A DNA stretch of 64,000 nucleotides from Rhodobacter sp. (GTDB taxonomy: Bacteria > Pseudomonadota > Alphaproteobacteria > Rhodobacterales > Rhodobacteraceae). The stretch is from assembly GCA_027484145.1 (NCBI GenBank), contig JAIXUH010000039.1:1-64000 (forward strand). Reading direction: 5' to 3'. The notes beneath the pieces are model-generated. The model ran no database searches, was not told the DNA's origin, and was given only the letters and a program-made list of their open reading frames with translations. Shown piece by piece: positions 41,466-50,800 of the stretch; position 1 is the first letter of the stretch, and every line of letters begins with the position of its first letter. The translations under genes were made by a program, and so were the position numbers.

Positions 41466-44201
41466 CTACGGCGCTGCATCCTGCTGCAAAAGCCGGGACA
41501 GAGTGTGTTCAAGGTCAGCGCGGCGGAACGGTTTGGCCATATGGGCGCTGAAACCATTGGCAAGGTATTCCTCGACCTGATGCTTCATGGTGTTGGCGGT
41601 GATGGCGACACAGGGTGGCAGGCGGCGGCCGGTGGCGCGGGCAATGTCGCCGATGACGCGCACCACATCCTGCCCGTTCATCACGGGCATCGAGATATCC
41701 AGCAAGATCACGTCAAAATCGGTGTGCCGGAAGGCATTGATGGCCTGACCGCCATCTTCGGTGACCGTCACGTCAAAGCCGATCTTTTGCAGCAGACCCG
41801 ACAGGATGTCACGGATGATGGCATTGTCGTCGGCCAGCAAGACCTTTGCATTCAGGGCGGGCCGCATCGGTGCGGGCGCCTCGACCTTGGGAACCGACGT
41901 TTGCACAAAGGGCAACGGCAAGGTCACCGTGACAATGGTACCAACCGAAACCTTGGATTTGACGTCGATCTTGCCGCCCATCAGCGCGACCAGTTGGGCC
42001 ACAATCGACATGCCCAGCCCGGTGCCGCCATATTTGCGGGTGGTGCTGACGTCGGCCTGTTCGAACGGGCGAAAGATGCGTGACAGGGTTTCTACATCCA
42101 TCCCGATGCCGGTGTCTTGAACGGTCACGCACAAAGACCCGTCCGGCCTGTCCGTCACCGCAAGGGTCACCTGCCCGCCATGGGTGAACTTGACGGCATT
42201 GCTGAGCAGATTGTTGATGATCTGCATGAAACGGTGCGGATCGCCAAGACGCGGCGCCAAGACGGACGGCGTCGCATTTACAAAGGCAATCTTGCCCTCG
42301 ACGGCTTGTGGCGCATAGATCGCCGTCATCCGCTGCGACAGATTTACCGGATCGAAGGGCACGTTCTCAAACTCGATCTTGCCCATCTCGATCTTTGCCA
42401 TATCAAGCAGATCGTTCAGGATGGCCAGCAGCGTTTCACCCGACCGGGTGATGTTTTCGGCGTGGCTGCGGGCGGACCCGTCAGGCAATTCGTCGAACAG
42501 CAGTTGGGCCAGACCCAGAATTCCGGTCAGCGGCGTGCGGATTTCGTGGCTCATCTGTGCCAGAAACATTGATTTGGTCCGGTTTGCCGCCTCGGCCTCT
42601 TTGCGGGCCTGAACGATTTCGGTGATGTCGACATGCACGCTGACGGTGCCAACACCCGCTTCGAACTGGTCATAGACCCGCATCACGCGACCCTCTGGCG
42701 TGCTGATCACGGTCGAGTTTCGCTTTTGCCGCCAGCTAGCAAGGGTCGCGGCGATAAACGACTCTTCGGCGCCCATGGCCTCGGGGTGTTGGCCGTTCAT
42801 CACCCCGAACCGCAGAACGCTTTCAAAGCTGGCGCCGGGCGTCAGGACCGGCACCAACAACGGGTAAATCTGGCGGTAGCGCTCGTTGCACAGCACAAGC
42901 TGTTCGTCCTCGTTCCAGAAGGCGAAACCGTCGCGCATGCCGCCGATGGCGCTTTCCAATTGGGTGCGTGCCAGTTTTGCTTCGGCCTCGGCTAGTTCAG
43001 CCCGCGATTTTGCGCCGTGTATGGCCGTCAGGTCCACATGCAGGCCAACGATCCCGCCATCCGGCAGCTGACGCTCGACAATCCGCACGGTTCGGCCGTT
43101 GATCATGTTGTACATGAAGTCGGAGTCTTCGCCGCGATGCGCCCGCAATCTGCGTTCCACAAAATCGGCGGGCAGTTTTGCCGGGTCGCCATATTCGCCA
43201 CGCTCATATGATCCGCGCACCACGGCTTCGAAACTTTGCCGTTCCGCCAGCATCGTGGCGCCATTCTGATAGAGCGCGCAATAGGCGCGGTTGGCCAGCA
43301 TCACGCGATCTTCGCTGTCAAACAGGACCAGGGCATCGGGCAGCAGGTCAATGGCCACCGCCAGACGGTCACGCATGCGCTGCGTTTCATCTTCGGCGGT
43401 GATCGCCCTTTTGCGGGCAAAGTAAAGTTCGGTGATATCAACATGCACCGCAACCCAGCCGCCCGTCGCCGTGCGGCGTTCGATGATCCGTTCGATCGTG
43501 CCGTTGGCCAGAAATTGCTCTTGATGACCAAGGGCAAGGTGATGGCTCCTGATCCGCTCATCGACATAGGTTGTGCCATTGTCGGGCGCATAGACGCCGT
43601 TGTCGTCGCAAAGCCGTGCGATTTCCGCAAAGGTCCTGCCAACCAGATTTTCCGAAAGTGGCTTGTTCAGCACCCCTCGGAAAATCTTGTTGCCAAACAG
43701 CAGACGGTCTTGGTCATCGTAAAGGGCAAAGCCAAAGGGGGCTTCCTCGACCGCGCACAACAGCTTGGCAAAGCCAAGTTCGGGCGCGGCGGGAACAGGG
43801 CTTCCTTGGTCATCCAGCACGCCGGGCGATCCGATGGCATCAAACTGCAGCAGAAAGCCGTTGCCTTCGGGGTCGGACGGATCAGTACAGGCCGAGATGC
43901 GCAGGGCCGCAAAGGCCTGCCCCGGTTTGGCCCGAAAGCTTTGGGCAAACGCCACGCCTTGGTCAACAAGCGCATCGATGGAGGTCTGAAATGCCTTGGC
44001 ATCGGGCGAGGCAAGGCGCGCGGCGATTTCCTTTGTGCCCGAGATTTCCGTGCCAAAGAGCGATTGCGCCGCCGGGGACAAGAACAGCATCAGGCCATGT
44101 GCACGCCGACACAAGCGCCCCAGCAGCGGGCCAATTTGATTGGTTGCCGCGACGGCCTGCGCGGCAAAGGGCTTTACGGGGGCCGCGTTGAGTCTCGACA
44201 T
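41466..44201 (-). CDS. Hybrid sensor histidine kinase with PAS domains
   Basis: The 911-residue protein has no clear membrane helix. Three PAS-type domains (about 145-260, 280-395 and 412-530; each ends with VxVHVDIT or GLHVDLT) are followed by the HisKA domain with H552 in MSHEIRTPLTG. The ATPase domain has NNLLSNAVKFTHGG, DTGIGM and GGTGLGMSI. The C-terminal receiver has acceptor D835 in VILLDISMPVMNG. The receiver suggests a phosphorelay to a separate histidine phosphotransferase. I chose ATG 44201 (MSRLNAAP) rather than 44339, since the extra 46 residues look non-coding. The signal is unknown. Confidence 0.88.
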   Translation of the reverse strand: MSRLNAAPVKPFAAQAVAATNQIGPLLGRLCRRAHGLMLFLSPAAQSLFGTEISGTKEIAARLASPDAKAFQTSIDALVDQGVAFAQSFRAKPGQAFAALRISACTDPSDPEGNGFLLQFDAIGSPGVLDDQGSPVPAAPELGFAKLLCAVEEAPFGFALYDDQDRLLFGNKIFRGVLNKPLSENLVGRTFAEIARLCDDNGVYAPDNGTTYVDERIRSHHLALGHQEQFLANGTIERIIERRTATGGWVAVHVDITELYFARKRAITAEDETQRMRDRLAVAIDLLPDALVLFDSEDRVMLANRAYCALYQNGATMLAERQSFEAVVRGSYERGEYGDPAKLPADFVERRLRAHRGEDSDFMYNMINGRTVRIVERQLPDGGIVGLHVDLTAIHGAKSRAELAEAEAKLARTQLESAIGGMRDGFAFWNEDEQLVLCNERYRQIYPLLVPVLTPGASFESVLRFGVMNGQHPEAMGAEESFIAATLASWRQKRNSTVISTPEGRVMRVYDQFEAGVGTVSVHVDITEIVQARKEAEAANRTKSMFLAQMSHEIRTPLTGILGLAQLLFDELPDGSARSHAENITRSGETLLAILNDLLDMAKIEMGKIEFENVPFDPVNLSQRMTAIYAPQAVEGKIAFVNATPSVLAPRLGDPHRFMQIINNLLSNAVKFTHGGQVTLAVTDRPDGSLCVTVQDTGIGMDVETLSRIFRPFEQADVSTTRKYGGTGLGMSIVAQLVALMGGKIDVKSKVSVGTIVTVTLPLPFVQTSVPKVEAPAPMRPALNAKVLLADDNAIIRDILSGLLQKIGFDVTVTEDGGQAINAFRHTDFDVILLDISMPVMNGQDVVRVIGDIARATGRRLPPCVAITANTMKHQVEEYLANGFSAHMAKPFRRADLEHTLSRLLQQDAAP

Positions 44202-44510
44202 GCTGCAGACCTGCCAATCGCGCAAGTATGTGTCGCCGCACCGTCCTAAGCCCGCGAAACAAGAAATTGGCCCGAAATCATCAACGCGGGGTAAGGCCTG
44301 CTCGTCTTTTGATACTAAACGCATCCAACGCTTTGGCAACCATCCCTACGGATAGATCGGGGCACATCACCATTGCCGGTTGCGTGCTGTCGTGTGCCGC
44401 TGTGGTGGGGCATGTTTTGGCAAAACGGAGGGCTTTGCCAGCCGCAGCTTTCGTGTGCACTATGCGCTCAGGGCCGCTTGCCTTGGCACCATCATCATCC
44501 CGGAGGATCC
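44202..44510. other. Divergent intergenic region, kinase and dihydropyrimidinase
   Basis: The 309 nt contain a small palindrome GTTTT-GGC-AAAAC (44414-44426) that could be an operator. GGAGGATCC gives the ribosome site of the next gene. Nothing else is clear. Confidence 0.5.
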
Positions 44511-45965
44511 ATGACAACCGTTATCAAAGGTGGCACCGTTCTGACCCATGACCTGACCTATCGGGCCGATGTCCTGATTGACGGTGGTGTCATCACTGCC
44601 ATCGGGCCAAACCTGTCGGGTGACCGCGTGATTGATGCCGAAGGGGCCTATGTCATGCCGGGTGGCATTGATCCGCACACGCATCTGGAAATGCCGTTCA
44701 TGGGCACCTTTGCGGCCGAAACCTGGGAAAGTGGCACCTTTGCTGCGGCCTCGGGCGGGACAACCATGGTGGTGGACCACATCATTTCCGGCCCGGATGA
44801 TCTGCTGACAGCTTTGGGCCAGTGGCAGGAACGGGCGGCGGCGGGGGCCAGCATCGACTATGGTTTCCACATGTCGATCACTGGCTGGAGCCGCAAGGTC
44901 TGGGACGAGATGGCCACCTGCGTGGATCAGGGGGTGAACACCTTCAAGCACTTCATGGCCTACAAAGGGGCCTTGATGGTGAATGATGACGAGATGTTCG
45001 CCAGCTTTACCCGCTGCCGCGAGTTGGGGGCAATTCCCTTCGTCCACGCCGAAAATGGCGACCTTATCGCGGGCCTGCAGGCCAAACTGATGGCCGAGGG
45101 CAACAGTGGCCCCGAGGCGCATGCCTATTCCCGCCCTGCCGCAGTTGAAGGCGAGGCGACGAACCGTGCCATCATGATCGCGGATGCCGTGGGTGTGCCG
45201 GTTTACATCGTGCATGTCAGTTCCGAACAGGCGCACGAGGCCATCCGCCGCTGGAAACAGGGTGGCACGCGGGTCTGGGGCGAACCACTGGTGCAGCACC
45301 TGCTGCTGGATGAAAGCGAATATGCCCACCCCGACTGGAACCATGCCGCGCAACGGGTGATGAGCCCGCCTTTCCGCACCAAGGCGCATCAGGACAGCCT
45401 GTGGGCCGGGCTTGCAGCAGGGACCTTGTCTGTGGTGGCGACGGACCACTGTGCCTTTACCACCGCGCAGAAGCAACGCGGGCGGGGCGATTTCACCAAG
45501 ATCCCGAACGGCACCGGCGGGCTGGAGGACCGGCTTTCGCTGCTGTGGACCTTTGGCGTCGAAACGGGACGGATCACGCCGAACGAATTTGTGGCGCTAA
45601 CCTCGGCCAACATCGCGCAGATCCTGAATGTTTATCCCAAGAAAGGCGCGGTTCTGGTAGGGGCAGATGCCGATCTTGTGGTGTGGGACCCCAAGGCCAG
45701 CAAGACCATTTCGGCGGCAACACAGAAATCCATCATCGATTACAACGTGTTCGAGGGGTTCAAGGTGACCGCCCTGCCGCGCTATACCTTGTCGCGCGGC
45801 AAGGTCGTCTGGGGGCCGGATGGTGGCAGCGCCATTCCGGGCCACGGGCAGCATGTGCCACGGCAAGCCCATCCTTCGGTCAGCCGCGCCTATTCGCAGT
45901 GGCGTGACCTGATCGCGCCGCGCGCGGTGGTGCGCGACGAGGCCCTGATGCCGATCGGGGTCTAG
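44511..45965 (+). CDS. hydA: Dihydropyrimidinase / D-hydantoinase
   Basis: The 484-residue cyclic amidohydrolase opens dihydrouracil, dihydrothymine or hydantoins. Metal-binding and catalytic features are GGIDPHTHLEMPF (H56, H58), NTFKHFMAYKGAL with the lysine expected to be carbamylated (probably K152), FVHAENGDLI, YIVHVSSEQA and SVVATDHCAF. Length fits the family. A strong GGAGG precedes the ATG. No other pyrimidine-degradation genes (preA/preT, amidohydrolase) are adjacent. Its substrate here is therefore not fixed by context. Confidence 0.9.
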   Translation: MTTVIKGGTVLTHDLTYRADVLIDGGVITAIGPNLSGDRVIDAEGAYVMPGGIDPHTHLEMPFMGTFAAETWESGTFAAASGGTTMVVDHIISGPDDLLTALGQWQERAAAGASIDYGFHMSITGWSRKVWDEMATCVDQGVNTFKHFMAYKGALMVNDDEMFASFTRCRELGAIPFVHAENGDLIAGLQAKLMAEGNSGPEAHAYSRPAAVEGEATNRAIMIADAVGVPVYIVHVSSEQAHEAIRRWKQGGTRVWGEPLVQHLLLDESEYAHPDWNHAAQRVMSPPFRTKAHQDSLWAGLAAGTLSVVATDHCAFTTAQKQRGRGDFTKIPNGTGGLEDRLSLLWTFGVETGRITPNEFVALTSANIAQILNVYPKKGAVLVGADADLVVWDPKASKTISAATQKSIIDYNVFEGFKVTALPRYTLSRGKVVWGPDGGSAIPGHGQHVPRQAHPSVSRAYSQWRDLIAPRAVVRDEALMPIGV

Positions 45966-46268
45966 GGTCATTGCCGGACCAATCCGCCGGACCGTGACTG
46001 GTATATGCATCGAGTCAAGAACCCCGCTGCCGCTTTTGCGGTGGCGGAGGTTGCGTCTGAAAAAACCGTGGCACGCTTCGCAATCCTGAGGGCTTTCGGA
46101 GTAAGGACGATCTGTCTGACAGGTGCAAAAGGGCATGTCGCCAAGATGGGTGTTGGTTTGTGTGCAACCAATTCTTACAGACGGCAGATAAACTGCGCGC
46201 CCCTTTTCGGGGCACCGAGAGCGCCGAAACCGTGAACCGGGCAGGTTCCAATCCTGTCGTCGTGATGG
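45966..46268. other. Intergenic region after hydA
   Basis: The 303 nt hold no convincing gene, terminator or repeat. Open frames present are short and lack family features. The right end may be the decayed 5' part of the RTX pseudogene that follows. Confidence 0.45.
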
Positions 46269-46903
46269 ATGGCAAAGGCGGCGGTAGCGGTCGGACCGGC
46301 AACCCTAGGGAATGACGGGCTGTGGGGCGGAGATGGGCAGGATACCCTTTCCGGCGGGCAGGGCACGGCCTGCCTGCATGGCGGAACCGGCACCGACAAT
46401 CCGTTTGGCGGCAGGGAAATGGATGCCTTCCAGATCACCGATGATCACGCGACCGACACGATCTTTTGCGGCGCGGGCCGCACAGACAATGACCAGATGT
46501 GGTTTAGCAACTTCCAGTCCACGCAAGGGCACGTCTTTACCTTTACCGGTAATGAGGCTGGCACCTATGCCTTCGGCAAAGGTCTGGCCACAGGCAGCTT
46601 TACCGATAACAAGGCTGCGTCGGCATCGAGCGTGGCGCAGAACCTGACCGGCAATCCGGGAAACGACACCCTGACCACGGGTGACGGGGCTGACACCGTG
46701 TTTCTGGGGATAGCGGCGGCACCGATAAGGTGACAGGTTTCAACATGGCCCTTTTGGCTGGCCGCACGGTTGACCAGTTCAGTTTGGCCGACCTGACCAA
46801 CGCCAAAGGTGATCCGGTCACACGGCGCAATATGGTTGTCACCGACACCATCGCCGTGGCAATCGTGCGGCTGCATCGGCGCAGGCGAGGCGGGTTATCG
46901 ATC
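46269..46903 (+). pseudogene. RTX calcium-binding protein, decayed
   Basis: The first frame has RTX repeats (GNDGLWGGDGQDTLSGG, HGGTGTDNPFGG) and later TGNPGNDTLTTGDGADTVFLG. Near 46707 the frame shifts: the natural continuation SGGTDKVTGFNMALLAG, then TVDQFSLADLTNAKGDPVTR is in another frame, which ends at a stop near 46903. The start and the C-terminal part are missing. This is a remnant of a type I-secreted protein. Confidence 0.65.
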
Positions 46904-47049
46904 TGAACGCGATGGCATCGCATTTACGAGGCGCGGGCCTATCCGTTGCTGCGCCGCCCGGAGGCAATCTTCCTGCCGCCGGCGCCGCTTCCCGGCATTG
47001 CCCCATGGGCTTTGCAACCCGACGGCACCACCGTTTAGCACAACCTTCC
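46904..47049 (+). other. Possible C-terminal gene fragment, unidentified
   Basis: A frame open from 46907 to a TAG at 47036-47038 encodes a peptide with RWHRIYEARAYPLLRRPEAI and LPGIAPWALQPDG. Its composition is protein-like. It has no start and I do not recognise the family. It may be what is left of a second broken gene, or of the RTX gene's tail. Confidence 0.3.
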
Positions 47050-48462
47050 TCAGCCGCCGACCGCATCATAGCGCGTTGCGCCACGATGGCGTTCATCAAC
47101 CGGGATCGTCAGGATCGAGGCATGATGCGCCCGCTGGTCACAGTTTGCGCGCGGGCAGATCCTGCAGTTGATTCCGACCGGTGTAAGCGGGGCCGACCCA
47201 AGAGAGACACCTTCAGCATAGCCGATGATGGCCGCGTGTTCGACCGTGCAGCCCATGGCCACCGCCAGACGGTTGTCTTGCCCGCTGCGGGCGAAAGTGG
47301 GGCGGTCCACCGTTCTGGCAAAGACGAAATACTGCGATGAATCCGGCATTTCCACCAGTTGCGGCACGATCCGGCCCGGCAGGCGAAAGGTCAGGTGCAC
47401 ATCCAGCCGTGGGCAGGCACCGCCGTATTCGGCCAGATGAAAATCGGTCGCGTTGAAGCGTTTGGTGACGTTGCCGGCCTTGTCGATCCGCAGGAAAAAA
47501 AACGGCACGCCCTGCGCCCCGTCGCGCTGCATAGTGGTGGCGCGGTGGCAGGCCTGTTCGAAACTGACCCCAAAACGCGTGGCAAGATGGTCGAAATCGT
47601 ATTTCGATGCCCGCGCTTCGGCCAGAAAGGCGTCATAGGGCATTAGGACAGCCGCCGCGAAATAGTTCGCCAGTTCGATCCGCAACCGCGCCCGGCCCTG
47701 CACATCGTCAAGGTCAGAGGCCACCAGCGCATCAAAGGTGGCCCCCGCCTCGATCAGGCCGACAACGTGCACAAGTTGGAACACCCGGTTGGGATGATCC
47801 AGCGCTTCGGATAACCACACTTCGGCCCGGTCGGCATCATAGCGGCGCAGAGTCTTTGGCATTTCGGCAACGGGCATCAGGCGTACGGTGATGCGGTGAT
47901 CTTGCCGCAACCGCGCCTTGAGGGCGGCGTAAAGGTCATCGGGCGGTGGCGGGCCATTGCGCCAGAAGGTGGCCGCCGCATCTTCGAGAATCGGAAAGTG
48001 GTTGCGGTTGCGGCGAAAGAAGTTGTGCACCGCGCTTTCGGGCGAGGTTCCAACCACCGATTCAGGCCCGACGTTCTGCGCGCCCAGCGTCAGCAACTGG
48101 TCGGAGACGGCAAGATAGCTGCGGTGCAAACGAAGGAAGGCCGCGATCAATGCGGGCGCGTGTGCCTGCGCTGCGCGCAACTCGTGCAGGTCGGGGCGGG
48201 TGCCGTCAAAAATAGGGTCCTGCAACACGCCGCGCAGGTCTGACAGGCGTGATGTCGAGTCATCCTCGGCAATGTCGCGCCAGTCTACCCCGTAGGATTC
48301 AAACAGTTTTAGCAGCGCGGCCACGGAAACGCTGCGCTGGTTGTTCTCCAGCAAATTCACATAGGCGGTGCTGATGCCAAGACTGCGCGCCATCTGGGCT
48401 TGGGTTTCGCTTCGCTCTTGCCGAAGGCGGCGCAACTGCGGCCCGATGAATGTCTTTCGCAT
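47050..48462 (-). CDS. XRE/ImmA-type regulator, short-chain fatty acyl regulator (ScfR-like)
   Basis: The 470-residue protein has an N-terminal XRE helix-turn-helix (LRRLRQERSETQAQMARSLG, 10-29). A central IrrE/ImmA-like domain (around 235-275, ANYFAAAVLMPYDAFLAEA) and the C-terminal DUF2083 region with Cys clusters (GINCRICPRANCDQRA) follow. Such proteins (RamB, PrpR, PccR, ScfR) bind acyl-CoA and control acetate, propionate or glyoxylate-linked genes. It is divergent from the serine-glyoxylate aminotransferase/malyl-CoA operon, which it probably regulates. Confidence 0.88.
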   Translation of the reverse strand: MRKTFIGPQLRRLRQERSETQAQMARSLGISTAYVNLLENNQRSVSVAALLKLFESYGVDWRDIAEDDSTSRLSDLRGVLQDPIFDGTRPDLHELRAAQAHAPALIAAFLRLHRSYLAVSDQLLTLGAQNVGPESVVGTSPESAVHNFFRRNRNHFPILEDAAATFWRNGPPPPDDLYAALKARLRQDHRITVRLMPVAEMPKTLRRYDADRAEVWLSEALDHPNRVFQLVHVVGLIEAGATFDALVASDLDDVQGRARLRIELANYFAAAVLMPYDAFLAEARASKYDFDHLATRFGVSFEQACHRATTMQRDGAQGVPFFFLRIDKAGNVTKRFNATDFHLAEYGGACPRLDVHLTFRLPGRIVPQLVEMPDSSQYFVFARTVDRPTFARSGQDNRLAVAMGCTVEHAAIIGYAEGVSLGSAPLTPVGINCRICPRANCDQRAHHASILTIPVDERHRGATRYDAVGG

Positions 48463-48513
48463 GCCTCTGGCCCCCCATTATGTGTTATTAACAATATTAC
48501 AATAAATTGGGCT

Positions 48514-48533
48514 TGTAAATTCTCGCGTTTACA
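48514..48533. promoter_or_regulatory. Operator-like inverted repeat upstream of sgaA
   Basis: TGTAAA-N8-TTTACA is a perfect 6-bp inverted repeat in the divergent promoter region between the ScfR-like gene and sgaA. The flanking sequence (48480-48515) is AT-rich. It is a plausible site for the regulator, but I cannot compare it with known sites. Confidence 0.5.
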
Positions 48534-48603
48534 GCGGAACCCGCTTTTCCTACGCAGAATGCCTTTGTCCTGCCATGGTCCCCGCAAGTTCAGGGAGGAA
48601 CCC

Positions 48604-49800
48604 ATGCACATCGGTCACGCTCATCTTTTCATTCCCGGTCCAACCAACATTCCCGAGGACGTGCGCCGCGCGATGGTGGTGCCGATGCCGGACCACCGGT
48701 CCCCCGAGTTTGCGGCATTCTTCCGGCCAATCCAGCGCGATCTGGCCCCGATTTTCGGCACCCAGAAAGCCAAGATTGCGCTGATCCCCGGTTCGGGCAC
48801 CGCCGCGTGGGAAGCCGCCATCACGAACTGCCTGTCGCCGGGTGACCGCGTGCTGATGGCGCGTCATGGCACCTTCTCGACCCTTTGGGCCGATATGGCA
48901 CAGCGCCTTGGCCTTGCGATCGAACTGGTCGATCTGGCGTGGGGTGCGGCCTGCCCGGTGCGCGAATTTGGCCGCCGTCTGGCACAGGACCGGCATGGCG
49001 AGATCAAGGCCGTGTTCATGACCCACAACGAAACCGCCACGGGTGTGACGTCGGACGTAGCAGCACTGCGCCACGAACTTGATGCCGCGATGCATGACGC
49101 GCTGCTGTTTGTGGATGGCGTGTCGTCCATCGGGTCGGTCCCGTTCGAGATGGATGCCTGGGGCGTTGATCTGGCTGTGACCGGCACGCAAAAGGGGCTT
49201 ATGTGCCCGGCGGGTCTTGGCATCCTTGCGCTTAGCGAAAAGGCGATTGCCGCGATGGACACGGCGCGCGGCGCGCGGGCGTTCTTTGATGTCAAGGCGC
49301 TGCTGGCTGCGCATGACGCGGGCAGCTTCCCCTATACCCCGCCTGCCCCGGTTCTGTATGGCCTGCGCGCGGCACTTGACCGGATGGCGGCAGAAACGCT
49401 GCCGGCCGTCTATGCCCGCCATCGCCGTCTGGCCGAAGGTGTGCGCGCCGGTGTGGCGGCATGGGGTCTGCAGACGGTGGCGGAAAACACCATCATCGCG
49501 TCAAACACGGTGACGGCCATCCGCACACCCGATGATGTTGATGCGCGTGAGGTGATTGCGACAGCGCGCACACGGTACCACACGTTCTTTGGTGCGGGGC
49601 TTGGTCCGCTGGCGGGCAAGGCGTTCCGGATCGGGCACTTGGGTGACCTGAACGAAGGGTCGGTGCTGACCGCGCTGGCGGTGGCCGAAATGGCGCTGGT
49701 GCAAAATGGCACAAAGATCACGCTCGGGGCCGGTGTCGCCGCCGCGCAGACCGTCTTCGGCAAGCTAGCTGCCGAACCGCTTTCCATCGCTGCCGAATAG
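48604..49800 (+). CDS. sgaA: Serine-glyoxylate aminotransferase
   Basis: The 398-residue class V PLP aminotransferase begins HAHLFIPGPTNIPEDVRRAM. It has MTHNETATGV, LFVDGVSSIGS and the PLP lysine K197 in TGTQKGLM. In the serine cycle it converts serine plus glyoxylate to hydroxypyruvate plus glycine. The relative BhcA (aspartate-glyoxylate aminotransferase of the beta-hydroxyaspartate cycle) is similar in sequence. Neighbours mcl and mtkAB favour SgaA. GGGAGGAA lies before the ATG. It is the first gene of a six-gene run to 54996. Confidence 0.86.
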   Translation: MHIGHAHLFIPGPTNIPEDVRRAMVVPMPDHRSPEFAAFFRPIQRDLAPIFGTQKAKIALIPGSGTAAWEAAITNCLSPGDRVLMARHGTFSTLWADMAQRLGLAIELVDLAWGAACPVREFGRRLAQDRHGEIKAVFMTHNETATGVTSDVAALRHELDAAMHDALLFVDGVSSIGSVPFEMDAWGVDLAVTGTQKGLMCPAGLGILALSEKAIAAMDTARGARAFFDVKALLAAHDAGSFPYTPPAPVLYGLRAALDRMAAETLPAVYARHRRLAEGVRAGVAAWGLQTVAENTIIASNTVTAIRTPDDVDAREVIATARTRYHTFFGAGLGPLAGKAFRIGHLGDLNEGSVLTALAVAEMALVQNGTKITLGAGVAAAQTVFGKLAAEPLSIAAE

Positions 49801-49812
49801 TCTGAGGATATC

Positions 49813-50787
49813 ATGAGCCATACACTTTTCCCCCTGCGCCGCCCGCGGCTGCAACGCTCGACTCTGGCTGTGCCCGCGTCGAACCCCGATATGGTGCGCA
49901 AGGCCGCTGACAGCGCTGCTGATGTGGTGTTTCTGGATCTGGAAGATGCCGTTGCCCCATCTGAAAAGCCGCAGGCTCGCATCAATGCGATCGAGGCGCT
50001 GAACAGCATTGACTGGGCTGGTCGTGGCAAGACGGTCAGCGTGCGGATCAACGGTCTGGATACGCATTACATGTATCGCGATGTCGTTGATATCATGGAA
50101 CAGGCGGGTGACCGGCTGGATATGATCCTGATCCCCAAGCTGGGGGTATGGGGCGATCTTTATATGGTCGAAGCCTTGGTCAACCAGATTGAAATGGCCT
50201 GTGGCCTGACCCGCAAGGTTGGCATCGAGGCATTGATCGAAACTGCGCTTGGCATGGCCAACGTCGAGGATATTGCCATGCGCGCCGCACAATCGGGCAG
50301 CCGGTTGGAGGCGTTGCATTTCGGGGTCGCCGACTATGCCGCGTCGATGCGGGCGCGCACTGTGAATATTGGCGGGTTGAACCCGGCCTATCCGGGTGAC
50401 CAGTGGCATGCCTCCCTGACCAAGATGATCGTGACCTGCCGCGCCTATGGCCTGCGCGCCCTTGATGGCCCGTTCGGCGATTTTGCAGACCCGGCGGGCT
50501 ATGTCGCCGCCGCGGAACGTGCGGCGGCACTGGGGTGCGAGGGCAAGTGGGCCATCCATCCTAGCCAGATCGGCATGGCCAATGATGTGTTCAGCCCGCC
50601 CGCTGCCGAAGTGACGCGCGCGCGCCGGATCATCGAAGAGCTGCGCAAGGCCGAGGCGCAGGGCAAAGGGGCTGCGGCACTGGACGGTCGCATGATTGAT
50701 GCTGCGTCAGAACGCATGGCGATGAACGTGATCGCCCTTGCCGATGCAATTGCCGCGCGCGGGTCCGCGCCCGGCGCGGCTGCGTAA
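49813..50787 (+). CDS. mcl: Malyl-CoA / beta-methylmalyl-CoA lyase
   Basis: The 324-residue HpcH/HpaI-type CitE-like lyase cleaves malyl-CoA to acetyl-CoA and glyoxylate. Relatives also condense glyoxylate with propionyl-CoA. Motifs are [29 protein letters not shown] (metal-binding region), [26 protein letters not shown] and [17 protein letters not shown]. Length matches Mcl1 of Rhodobacter and MclA of methylotrophs. Only 12 nt separate it from sgaA. Confidence 0.9.
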   Translation: MSHTLFPLRRPRLQRSTLAVPASNPDMVRKAADSAADVVFLDLEDAVAPSEKPQARINAIEALNSIDWAGRGKTVSVRINGLDTHYMYRDVVDIMEQAGDRLDMILIPKLGVWGDLYMVEALVNQIEMACGLTRKVGIEALIETALGMANVEDIAMRAAQSGSRLEALHFGVADYAASMRARTVNIGGLNPAYPGDQWHASLTKMIVTCRAYGLRALDGPFGDFADPAGYVAAAERAAALGCEGKWAIHPSQIGMANDVFSPPAAEVTRARRIIEELRKAEAQGKGAAALDGRMIDAASERMAMNVIALADAIAARGSAPGAAA

Positions 50788-50800
50788 GGGGGGCAGAACT

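Noticed and set aside
48604-49800. BhcA (beta-hydroxyaspartate cycle) instead of SgaA
   Set aside because: The neighbours are malyl-CoA lyase and malate-CoA ligase, not the bhcB/bhcC/bhcD genes. The family similarity alone does not decide, so SgaA is preferred by context.
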